DNA from: Sphingobacteriales bacterium
Lineage (GTDB): Bacteria; Bacteroidota; Bacteroidia; Sphingobacteriales; Sphingobacteriaceae
DNA: 16,910 nt
Direction of reading: 5' to 3'
Assembly: GCA_020058405.1 (NCBI GenBank)
Contig: JAGVEE010000058.1
Coordinates: 1 to 16,910, forward strand
Shown piece after piece: positions 8,876-15,169 of the stretch. The notes beneath the pieces are model-generated. The model was not told the origin of the DNA, did no database searches, and worked only from the letters and a program-made list of their open reading frames with translations. The position numbers were made by a program, and so were the translations under genes. Within the stretch, counting starts at the first letter, position 1. Each line of letters opens with the position of its first letter.

Positions 8876-9352
8876 ATGGCTGAAGTAACTTATTTCACTC
8901 AGGAGGGATTAGACAAATTAAAAGAGGAAGTAACTCACCTGAAAACAGTTGGTAGATCTAGCATCTCAAAACAAATTGCGGAAGCTAGAGATAAAGGAGA
9001 TTTATCTGAAAATGCAGAATACGACGCTGCAAAAGAAGCTCAAGGATTACTAGAACTTAAAATTGCAAAACTTGAGCAAGTGCTTGGTAATGCGAGAGTA
9101 ATTGATGAATCGAAAATTGACAACAGTAAAGTGTTGGCACTCTCTATTGTGAAAATAAAGAATGTTAAAAATGGCGCAGAAATGACCTATCAATTAGTAG
9201 CTGAAAAGGAAGCGGATTTAAAATCGGGAAAAATCTCAATTAAATCTCCAATTGCACAAGGCTTATTAGGAAAATCTGTTGGCGATAAAGCAGAAATTAC
9301 TGTACCAAATGGTACCATGGAATTTGAAATCATTGAAATATCAAGGATATGA
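8876..9352 (+). CDS. greA: transcription elongation factor GreA
   Basis: This is a 158-residue cytoplasmic RNA polymerase cofactor of normal family length. GreA inserts its coiled coil into the secondary channel of backtracked polymerase and stimulates cleavage of the extruded RNA 3' end. The N-terminal coiled coil spans about residues 8-76, with the signature EARDKGDLSENAEYDAAKEAQ. D42 and E45 of GDLSE correspond to the acidic tip residues (D41/E44 in E. coli). The C-terminal FKBP-like domain includes SPIAQGLLGKSVGD and ends EFEIIEISRI. The start ATG 8876 (MAEVTYFT) fits the family. An in-frame extension back to ATG 8807 would add 23 unrelated residues and run through the terminator stem, so it is rejected. 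The stop overlaps the HIT gene start by four bases (ATGA), indicating translational coupling; the greA-HIT pair is common in Bacteroidota. Confidence 0.96.
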   Translation: MAEVTYFTQEGLDKLKEEVTHLKTVGRSSISKQIAEARDKGDLSENAEYDAAKEAQGLLELKIAKLEQVLGNARVIDESKIDNSKVLALSIVKIKNVKNGAEMTYQLVAEKEADLKSGKISIKSPIAQGLLGKSVGDKAEITVPNGTMEFEIIEISRI

Positions 9353-9747
9353 GTAGCATCTTCGCTAAAATAATTTCGGGTGAAATACCCGCATATAAAG
9401 TTGCAGAAACTGAAAAGTTTTTAGCCTTTTTAGATGTTAGGCCAGTTGCTAAAGGACATGTTTTATGCATCCCGAAACAAGAAGTTGACTATATTTTTGA
9501 CATGAGCGATGAGTTGTATGCGGAACTGATGTTGTTTGCTAAAATTGTTGCAAAAGGGTTGAAAAAAGTTGTAGAGTGTAAGAAAATCGGGATTTCAGTG
9601 GTAGGCTTAGAAGTGCCACATGCTCATGTTCATTTAATACCGATGAATAGCATTGCAGATATGTCGTTTACATCTGAACGAATTATAATGAGCAATGAAG
9701 AGTTCTTATCTTTAGCAAAACAAATAGAACAAGCGATTATTTCTTAA
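9349..9747 (+). CDS. HIT-family (histidine triad) protein, HINT-like
   Basis: This 132-residue cytoplasmic nucleotide-binding protein belongs to the histidine triad superfamily, whose HINT branch hydrolyses nucleoside phosphoramidates and aminoacyl-adenylates. The N-terminal signature is SIFAKIISGEIPAYKVAE, followed by FLDVRPVAKGHVLCIPK. The active-site triad is in PHAHVHLIPM (H91, H93, H95), with the middle or last histidine expected to be the nucleophile. Length and layout match bacterial HinT-type proteins. Its start overlaps the greA stop by four bases. Its final 11 bases overlap the 3' end of convergent ruvC. Its exact substrate cannot be told from the sequence. Confidence 0.94.
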   Translation: MSSIFAKIISGEIPAYKVAETEKFLAFLDVRPVAKGHVLCIPKQEVDYIFDMSDELYAELMLFAKIVAKGLKKVVECKKIGISVVGLEVPHAHVHLIPMNSIADMSFTSERIIMSNEEFLSLAKQIEQAIIS

Positions 9748-10315
9748 GGATTTTATCAGGATTTTCTGTTAAATAACTTGCCCAGCCTGTGTGTTTTTTC
9801 GCAGGTTTTTTTGTTTTATTTTTTTGAAGATCACTTAAATCGTTTTGTAAATAATGACAAACTGCTGCTGCTAACCCATCTGTAGCATCGAGGTAGTCTG
9901 GATGCCCATCAAATTTTAGAAGTGCTTGTAACATAGATGACACTTGCTCTTTAGAGGCGTTCCCATTGCCTGTAATAGATTGTTTTATTTTTTTTGGAGA
10001 GTATTCACAAAGTGGAATGTTTCTGTACATAGCCGCCGCCATAGCTACTCCTTGAGCTCGGCCTAACTTTAACATCGATTGAATGTTTTTGCCGAAAAAT
10101 GGAGCCTCAATAGCCATTGCATCTGGGTGATGAATTTCTATGATACCTAAAACGCCTTCAAATATTTTTTTTAGCTTCAAGGGATGATCGTCAGTTTTAC
10201 CAGTTTTTATAACACCTAATTCAATTAAGCTAATGTGTTTGCCTTCCACTTTAATTAAACCAAAACCAGTTACCGAAGTACCAGGGTCAACACCTAAAAT
10301 AATTTGCTCTTTCAA
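9737..10315 (-). CDS. ruvC: crossover junction endodeoxyribonuclease RuvC
   Basis: RuvC is the dimeric Holliday-junction resolvase that acts with RuvAB and makes paired metal-dependent nicks during recombinational repair. This 192-residue copy keeps the RNase H-like fold markers: D10 in ILGVDPGT, E70 in AMAIEAPFF, and D143 and D146 in YLDATDGLAAAVCH, corresponding to the E. coli acidic tetrad. The region SPKKIKQSITGNGNASKEQV is also characteristic. The start is TTG at 10315-10313: an in-frame TAA lies two codons upstream and no ATG exists before the first catalytic aspartate, so the non-ATG start is well supported. After residue ~160 the protein has a lysine-rich tail (KNKTKKPAKKHTGWAS), beyond the catalytic core; the DNA of that tail also holds the terminator of the convergent greA-HIT unit. 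Its end overlaps the HIT gene by 11 bases. Confidence 0.96.
   Translation of the reverse strand: MKEQIILGVDPGTSVTGFGLIKVEGKHISLIELGVIKTGKTDDHPLKLKKIFEGVLGIIEIHHPDAMAIEAPFFGKNIQSMLKLGRAQGVAMAAAMYRNIPLCEYSPKKIKQSITGNGNASKEQVSSMLQALLKFDGHPDYLDATDGLAAAVCHYLQNDLSDLQKNKTKKPAKKHTGWASYLTENPDKILKK
9784..9812 (+). terminator. Rho-independent terminator of greA-HIT, embedded in ruvC
   Basis: AGCCTGTG (9784-9791) pairs with CGCAGGTT (9800-9807) over eight pairs, including two G-U wobbles, around an eight-base T-rich loop. Seven T's follow (9806-9812), the first two of which may pair in the stem. It lies 36 bases after the HIT stop, in the right orientation to end that transcript, yet wholly inside the ruvC 3' coding region, which on the other strand encodes a lysine-rich tail. 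Confidence 0.7.
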
Positions 10316-10343
10316 AGGTTATAAATTCTAATGCTATGCTTCG

Positions 10344-10351
10344 TAAAGATA
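10344..10351 (-). promoter_or_regulatory. possible -7 element of ruvC
   Basis: Read on the minus strand this is TATCTTTA, the same octamer as in the candidate promoter of the receptor operon, differing from TAnnTTTG only at the last base. It lies 28 bases upstream of the ruvC TTG start. No TTG at proper spacing was found upstream (the nearest is 29 bases away), so support is weak. Confidence 0.25.
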
Positions 10352-10355
10352 CAAG

Positions 10356-10384
10356 ATTGGGAGATAAAATGTTATCTTGCCAAT
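10356..10384. repeat. inverted repeat in the ruvC/glycosyltransferase divergent region
   Basis: ATTGG (10356-10360), G61 and AGATAA (10362-10367) pair with TTATCT (10372-10377), T78 and CCAAT (10380-10384) around an AATG loop. That gives 12 pairs with one wobble and a single bulged G at 10379. On the plus strand it is followed by TTTTT at 10387-10391. It could be a protein-binding operator between the divergent genes, or a leader stem (possible attenuator) of the downstream glycosyltransferase-permease mRNA. No gene ends here that would need a terminator. Confidence 0.5.
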
Positions 10385-10424
10385 GATTTTTAAAGGACAA
10401 AGAGTAGTATTTAAAATTGTTTAG
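10383..10424 (+). other. possible 13-codon leader ORF in frame with the glycosyltransferase
   Basis: An ATG at 10383 opens MIFKGQRVVFKIV and stops at TAG 10422-10424, immediately followed by the GTG start of the glycosyltransferase in the same frame. Its start sits at the foot of the inverted repeat. It may be a chance ORF, a leader peptide coupling translation by re-initiation, or the original N-terminus cut off by a TAG. Nothing in the peptide is recognisable. Confidence 0.25.
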
Positions 10425-11558
10425 GTGATTGTAGTTTTAGTTGTTTTATATTTTTTGTTGTTTACATATTTATGCATTGTTTCTTATTTTGTAATAGGTT
10501 GGACAAGGACTAAAATGTACATTCCTAACTATAATTTTCAGAGATATCCCACAATTTCTATAGTTGTTCCGGTTAGAAATGAAGAGGTACACATTGGCAA
10601 ATTGTTAACAGATATACAATCCCAAACGTATCCATCAGAATTTATTGAAGTATTAGTAATTGATGACGACTCTACTGATAATACTGTTCAAATAATTACA
10701 GAACTTGGCTATAAAAATGTAAAAGTTATTCCACTAAAGGTTGATGAAAAAATTAATGCTTATAAAAAAAGAGCGATAACATTGGGTGTAAACAATTCTG
10801 AGGCAGAATTGATTGTGACTACGGATGGCGATTGTAGAGTTACGGAAAATTGGATTGCTAGTATCGTAGATTATTATTTAAAAGAAAAAGTGCAATTTAT
10901 TTCGGCTCCTGTTAGTTACCATTTAGAAAAAACATGGTTTGAAAAAGTACAAACAATCGAATTTCAATATTTAATTGGGGCTGCAGCAGCGTGTATAAAA
11001 AATGGCATACCCAATACATGTAATGGAGCAAACATGATATTTACACGTAATTTGTTTCATGAAATTGATGGATATGAAGGAATAGATATGAAGGCAAGTG
11101 GAGATGATGAAATGTTATTGCATAAAGTTTATAATAAACACCCAAATCTAATTGGTTTTTTAAAAAGTAAAAGTGCAGTAGTTCTTACCTATGCAAAAAA
11201 CGATTTTAATGGATTTTTACAACAACGAATAAGATGGGCCTCAAATGAATCAGCTTTTACAGATTATAGAACAAGTACGATGCTGATTTCTATATTTTTA
11301 TTTAATTTGGTATTGCTAGGTTCTGTTGTATATAGTTTTTATAGTGCAGAAATTTCAACTTATTTGAAAGTTGCATTTCTATTTAAGTTTCTTTTTGATG
11401 GTATTTTTATTCTGCAAACATTATGGTTTTTTAAAAGAATCTCATTATTGCCATATATAATTCTAGTAATAATTTTATATACACCCTATATAATTATAGT
11501 GGGCTTATTAGGCAATTTTAGTACCACTTATGTTTGGAAAGGTAGGAAAGTAAGATGA
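10425..11558 (+). CDS. membrane-anchored family 2 glycosyltransferase
   Basis: This 377-residue inner-membrane enzyme with a GT-A fold resembles processive-type family 2 transferases (cellulose/hyaluronan/poly-GlcNAc synthase-like), which add sugars from a nucleotide-sugar donor. One N-terminal membrane helix (about 2-25) precedes the catalytic domain. That domain holds ISIVVPVRNEE (45-54), VIDDDSTDN with D80-D82, TTDGDC with the metal-binding D134-G-D136, the acid/base region ASGDDEM (D227-E229) and the acceptor-side motif Q267-R-I-R-W271. Three hydrophobic helices follow at about 284-305, 314-335 and 342-363. The start is GTG 10425, since TAG lies directly upstream in frame and the next ATG would remove the first helix. 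It overlaps the ABC permease start by four bases (ATGA). The sugar and product are unknown; it may decorate lipids or glycans rather than make a polymer. It is not contiguous with the polysaccharide cluster. Confidence 0.88.
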   Translation: MIVVLVVLYFLLFTYLCIVSYFVIGWTRTKMYIPNYNFQRYPTISIVVPVRNEEVHIGKLLTDIQSQTYPSEFIEVLVIDDDSTDNTVQIITELGYKNVKVIPLKVDEKINAYKKRAITLGVNNSEAELIVTTDGDCRVTENWIASIVDYYLKEKVQFISAPVSYHLEKTWFEKVQTIEFQYLIGAAAACIKNGIPNTCNGANMIFTRNLFHEIDGYEGIDMKASGDDEMLLHKVYNKHPNLIGFLKSKSAVVLTYAKNDFNGFLQQRIRWASNESAFTDYRTSTMLISIFLFNLVLLGSVVYSFYSAEISTYLKVAFLFKFLFDGIFILQTLWFFKRISLLPYIILVIILYTPYIIIVGLLGNFSTTYVWKGRKVR

Positions 11559-12562
11559 AAGAAATTGATAGCCCATTAAAAAGAGTTGTTTCGAAATTAA
11601 AGAAGAATAAACTTGCTATGTTTGGTGGCTTTCTTATTTTATTTACAATTGTAATTGCATTGGCAGGATATTTAATAATGCCTGATGATAGCCCGAATGC
11701 GAATGAAATGCATTTAGAAATAAGCACCATGCCACCGGGCACTAAAATAAAATTTAAAGTTGAAGAGGCAGGAAAAAGCAACATCAATAATAGTTTTATT
11801 AATAAATGGATTAATGGCAGAGAATCTAATTTTAAATATACTCCAGTTTTTGAAACCGACACTTTGGTGTCAACAAACAAATACATTACCAGAACTTATT
11901 GGCTTGGTACAGATCGATACGGTAGAGATGTGTTAAGTAGAATGATTTTAGGTACAAGAATTTCATTGTCGGTTGGCATTGTTTCTGTTATTATTTCAGT
12001 GCTCCTTGGAGTGTTCTTAGGTGCTATTGCAGGATATTACGGTGGCAAACTAGATGTATTAATAACATGGTTCATTAATGTGATTTGGTCTTTGCCCTCC
12101 TTATTATTAGTCATTGCAATTTCATTTGCATTAGGTAAAGGATTTTGGCAAGTATTTATTGCTATAGGATTAAGCATGTGGGTAGAGGTTGCCAGATTAG
12201 TTCGAGGTCAAATATTAAGCATTAAAAACATAGAGTTTGTTGAAGCAGCAAAAGCCTTAGGTTATCATGAATTCAGAATAATATTTAAACATATATTGCC
12301 AAATATTTTAGGTCCCTTATTAGTAATGGCTGCAGCAAATTTTGCATCGGCAATTTTACTCGAAGCGGGCTTGAGTTTTTTAGGATTCGGGGCACAACCA
12401 CCAACACCTACTTGGGGGGGTATGGTTAAAGAACATTATGGCTACATCATTATGGATGCAGCTTACTTGGCTTTAATACCTGGTTTAGCAATTATGTTGT
12501 TAGTATATGCATTTAATATTTTCTCTTCGGGGATTAGAGATGCATTTGATCAGAAGAATTAA
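11555..12562 (+). CDS. ABC transporter permease, OppC/DppC type
   Basis: This 335-residue inner-membrane permease belongs to the peptide/nickel/opine importer family. TM1 spans about residues 21-41, followed by a periplasmic stretch to the family signature WLGTDRYGRDVLSRM (L117-D125). The MetI-like core follows: helices near 129-152, 163-182 and 188-205, then an EAA loop with E230-A-A-x-x-L-G (EAAKALGYHEFRIIFKHILPN) that docks the ATPase, and SFLGFGAQPPTPTWGGM. The last helix and FNIFSSGIRDAFDQ are typical family endings. The stretch between TM1 and LGTD is about 75 residues, which seems longer than usual for OppC. No OppB partner, ATPase or binding protein lies in the window, so it must work with subunits encoded elsewhere. 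It overlaps the glycosyltransferase by four bases, suggesting co-transcription. Its last 29 bases overlap the convergent polymerase gene. A run of seven G's (12414-12420) lies in its coding sequence. Confidence 0.92.
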   Translation: MKEIDSPLKRVVSKLKKNKLAMFGGFLILFTIVIALAGYLIMPDDSPNANEMHLEISTMPPGTKIKFKVEEAGKSNINNSFINKWINGRESNFKYTPVFETDTLVSTNKYITRTYWLGTDRYGRDVLSRMILGTRISLSVGIVSVIISVLLGVFLGAIAGYYGGKLDVLITWFINVIWSLPSLLLVIAISFALGKGFWQVFIAIGLSMWVEVARLVRGQILSIKNIEFVEAAKALGYHEFRIIFKHILPNILGPLLVMAAANFASAILLEAGLSFLGFGAQPPTPTWGGMVKEHYGYIIMDAAYLALIPGLAIMLLVYAFNIFSSGIRDAFDQKN

Positions 12563-14006
12563 GTTCATTCTGTTTTTGTTGATTCCGTACCTTGTATTCG
12601 GCACCAACAATTATGGATATGATTATGAAAAAGATTCCACCGTTTTTATCCACTTCTACCATGTCGCCTAAAACGAGGTGAACTAAGAATATTACTAAGG
12701 TTGCAAAACAAGTGAGCATTAAGTTTTTAATAAATGTGGAGTTGCTTAGGGTATATATGGTTTTTGTTTTTAACATAGCCACTATATACAATGCAAGAAA
12801 TAAAATAAATCCAAAAACACCTTGATCACAAAAAATTAGCAAGAAATAATTATGTGTGCTAGATCGTTCGGGGTTATCACTTAAATAGGTAATAAATGCA
12901 GGGTTTGCGTACTCTTTATATGTTGGATAAAAAGTATTGTTGCCAGTGCCGAACCAAAAATTATGTTGTATTAAATTAATTGCCGCCACCCAACGATATA
13001 CACGTTCCATACCAGAAACATCACTTAGTTCAACAGTAGCTTCCATGTGTTTACTAAAATCTTCTCTATTAAAAACGGTATTACTATAATTGGGGGCATA
13101 TTTCATGTAGTTGTTTTGATCCACTAATTGATAGCAGAAAAATACAACACCTACCGAAGCAACAAGAAATGCTAGTTTTAAAAATTTAGATTTAAATACA
13201 AACACACTTGCAATTGCTGCGAACACACTTAGCCAGGTTGTACGTGTGTACGATGTAATAATTGCGAATACCAATACAATTATCATCGAAATCAAGATTA
13301 GTTTTAAAAGTGGATTTTCTTTATACCAGCCTAAGGCCGCTACACTAAATGGCAAGGCTAGTCCCAAGGTGCAAGCATATATTACATGGTTTGCATAAAA
13401 TGGGCGAGCAGATTGGTTTACTTCTTCAAAACTAAAACCAGTTAAAGCGTGGTTGATAATGGTATAAAAAACAGTGAGCATTAAGGGGATAAAAAACGAC
13501 CAAAATGCAATTTTAAATTGTTTCTCTTCTTTTAAAAAAAGTAATGGGAGAAAAATAAAACCACCAAAGAACCAAATTTTAGCAAGCAGATATTTCAATG
13601 ATAATATTGGTTCGCGAGAAATAAAAATATTAAAGGTAAAAAGTAAAAGTTGCAGAATGATTAATACAATTAATAAATTATTTAGATGCTGATATAAGTT
13701 TGTTCTTTTATTAATAAATAATATTAACCACAAGCCAGTTGATAAAATCAAGATTGGTTCTGATGGTGCCGACAAGCTTAAACTTCCGAAAAAGAATTCG
13801 ATAGAAATGGGCAAGGATGCTAATAAGAAATAGAATACAAGTCTGTAATCTCTAACAATTAACACACAAAATAGAATAATAAAAGGTATAGCATTTAAAT
13901 AAGGAATTTCTTTCCAAAGCCCAACGATGTTGAGAGCAATGAAAATTAATGCCGAACTAAAAAAGAAATAATAATCATTCTTCCCTATGTTCCTAACGTT
14001 GTTCAA
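12534..14006 (-). CDS. O-antigen ligase/polymerase family (Wzy/WaaL-like) membrane protein
   Basis: This 490-residue polytopic inner-membrane protein has roughly 11-12 hydrophobic helices. Family members polymerise undecaprenyl-linked repeat units (Wzy) or transfer glycan chains to an acceptor (WaaL) on the periplasmic face. Signature parts of the Wzy_C region are SYTRTTWLS (R255), then a large periplasmic loop with ERVYRWVAAINLI (R335, R338), FWFGTGNNTF (352-359) and SSTHNYFLLIFCDQG (H385). Placement directly after a Wzz-like gene favours a polymerase, but polymerase and ligase cannot be separated by sequence alone. The start is TTG 14006-14004, overlapping the Wzz-like stop as TTGA; no in-frame ATG exists before the first helices. 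Its last codons overlap the convergent ABC permease gene by 29 bases. Confidence 0.85.
   Translation of the reverse strand: MNNVRNIGKNDYYFFFSSALIFIALNIVGLWKEIPYLNAIPFIILFCVLIVRDYRLVFYFLLASLPISIEFFFGSLSLSAPSEPILILSTGLWLILFINKRTNLYQHLNNLLIVLIILQLLLFTFNIFISREPILSLKYLLAKIWFFGGFIFLPLLFLKEEKQFKIAFWSFFIPLMLTVFYTIINHALTGFSFEEVNQSARPFYANHVIYACTLGLALPFSVAALGWYKENPLLKLILISMIIVLVFAIITSYTRTTWLSVFAAIASVFVFKSKFLKLAFLVASVGVVFFCYQLVDQNNYMKYAPNYSNTVFNREDFSKHMEATVELSDVSGMERVYRWVAAINLIQHNFWFGTGNNTFYPTYKEYANPAFITYLSDNPERSSTHNYFLLIFCDQGVFGFILFLALYIVAMLKTKTIYTLSNSTFIKNLMLTCFATLVIFLVHLVLGDMVEVDKNGGIFFIIISIIVGAEYKVRNQQKQNELNSSDQMHL
12551..12577 (+). terminator. weak terminator candidate at the end of the permease gene
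   Basis: CAGAA (12551-12555) can pair with TTCTG (12568-12572) around a 12-base loop, followed by TTTTTG. The left arm lies inside the last permease codons and the whole lies inside the convergent wzy-like gene. The stem is only five pairs, so this is a weak call. Confidence 0.25.
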
Positions 14007-15124
14007 GCTAATTTTTTTCTAATGAATGGTAAAATGTCGATTAAAGCAATAATAATTAGTGCGAAGAAAAAAGTGGAGAGGGCAACTATTGCGGCACTTA
14101 ACATTCTGCGAGGTTTTGCAGGTATTTCAGGTTTTTCTGCAGCATTAATTATAAATTTTTGTGGCAAGGCACTTTCGAATTCCATCTTAGCACTTTCATA
14201 TCTTGATTTTAAACTTTGGTATTTCCTTCGTTCAAACTCTAAGTTATTTATGTTATTAATGTAGGATCCACCGTGTTTCTTGATTTTATCAAGCGTAGGT
14301 TTTAATGAGTTTACTGCTGCTCTATAACCTTGAACTCTTGCTTTGGTTTTTATTATCAATGTATCTGGCAATGATTTTTTATTTTCTTCGTACACTTTTA
14401 ACAAAGCTTCTTCTTGATCTAGGCGTACAGAATTTAACGTATAAGCTTCGTTTAATTGAGAGAATTGTTCGAAATAATCATAGATGCCTAAATTTCTTAA
14501 TTCCATTAACTGTGCGTTTATAGAATCCATGAAAAGTTGCTCTTTGAAATATTCTTTTTCAACAATTGATAATGCTTCTTTGGCTTTTACTTTTTGAATA
14601 GCATTTTTTTGTAAATCGGCATAATTTGCAATATAATTCGCAATGTCTGCTGATAACTGAGGGTCTTTATCAAATACTGTAACTTGAATTGCTTTAAATT
14701 CTGTTTGTTTGATTTCCAAATTCTTACTTAACATGGTACGAAGCCCCAACATCGAAACGATCTTAGTGGTATCAAAGCCATAATGCGTAGCCAATTTAAA
14801 GTTGTTAATAACGTTGTTACGCATTTCATCCGACTTTAGAATTTGAAGCAACTGTTCTCCATCTTCATCGGAACCAAATTCTAATAAGCCATAGCCTTGA
14901 TTACCAGGTTCTGTTAGGATGGTTGTGGAAAGGTTTGCGTTGGTAGTTGGGTAAAAGATAACATCAGCTTTATACTTGGGTTCTATAAATGATGGACCTG
15001 TAAAAAGATAGGTTAATATGCCTGCAATAACGCAAATTGCAATAATGGAAAATTTCCAACTCCAAACTAATTTGATAAAATAATATACGTCGAAAGAATA
15101 GCTGTAATCGTTTTCTAGCTTCAT
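14003..15124 (-). CDS. Wzz-type polysaccharide chain-length determinant protein
   Basis: This 373-residue polysaccharide co-polymerase sits in the inner membrane and sets glycan chain length by oligomerising around the polymerase. The first helix is at about residues 24-42. A periplasmic domain follows, with the Wzz-like ADVIFYPTTNANLSTTIL start, ILKSDEMRNNVI and VTVFDKDPQLSADIANYIANYAD. A long coiled-coil-prone region spans about 167-320. The family's proline-rich segment precedes TM2: INAAEKPEIPAKPRR (326-340), then a helix at about 341-366. There is no C-terminal tyrosine-kinase domain, so it resembles Wzz rather than a full Wzc. It starts with ATG at 15124, 40 bases after the flippase stop, and ends in a four-base overlap with the polymerase gene. 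A hairpin with a -7-like element lies just before its start. Confidence 0.9.
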   Translation of the reverse strand: MKLENDYSYSFDVYYFIKLVWSWKFSIIAICVIAGILTYLFTGPSFIEPKYKADVIFYPTTNANLSTTILTEPGNQGYGLLEFGSDEDGEQLLQILKSDEMRNNVINNFKLATHYGFDTTKIVSMLGLRTMLSKNLEIKQTEFKAIQVTVFDKDPQLSADIANYIANYADLQKNAIQKVKAKEALSIVEKEYFKEQLFMDSINAQLMELRNLGIYDYFEQFSQLNEAYTLNSVRLDQEEALLKVYEENKKSLPDTLIIKTKARVQGYRAAVNSLKPTLDKIKKHGGSYINNINNLEFERRKYQSLKSRYESAKMEFESALPQKFIINAAEKPEIPAKPRRMLSAAIVALSTFFFALIIIALIDILPFIRKKLA

Positions 15125-15128
15125 TTAA

Positions 15129-15169
15129 TTTAGATTATAATAATTGCAAAGTTAAAATTATTATCTAAA
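15129..15169 (-). repeat. AT-rich inverted repeat with a -7-like element in its loop, before the Wzz-like gene
   Basis: On the plus strand TTTAGAT (15129-15135) and AATAATT (15139-15145), separated by a bulged TAT, pair with AATTATT (15156-15162) and ATCTAAA (15163-15169). This gives 14 pairs around a ten-base loop. The repeat includes the flippase stop codon and ends five bases before the wzz-like ATG. Read on the minus strand, the loop region holds TAACTTTG (15154-15147), a perfect TAnnTTTG match. TTG at 15172-15170 precedes it by only 15 bases, shorter than usual. It could be an internal promoter, an intercistronic mRNA structure or a chance AT-rich palindrome. Confidence 0.4.

Noticed and set aside
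11518..11886. 122-codon open frame on the minus strand
   Set aside because: It lies antisense to the well-supported permease and glycosyltransferase end; no recognisable domain, consistent with a shadow frame.
13474..13692. 72-codon plus-strand open frame inside the wzy-like gene
   Set aside because: It is antisense to a membrane protein whose helices and motifs are clear; lysine-rich low-complexity product, judged a shadow. The similar frames at 14022-14264 and 14305-14523 were rejected for the same reason.
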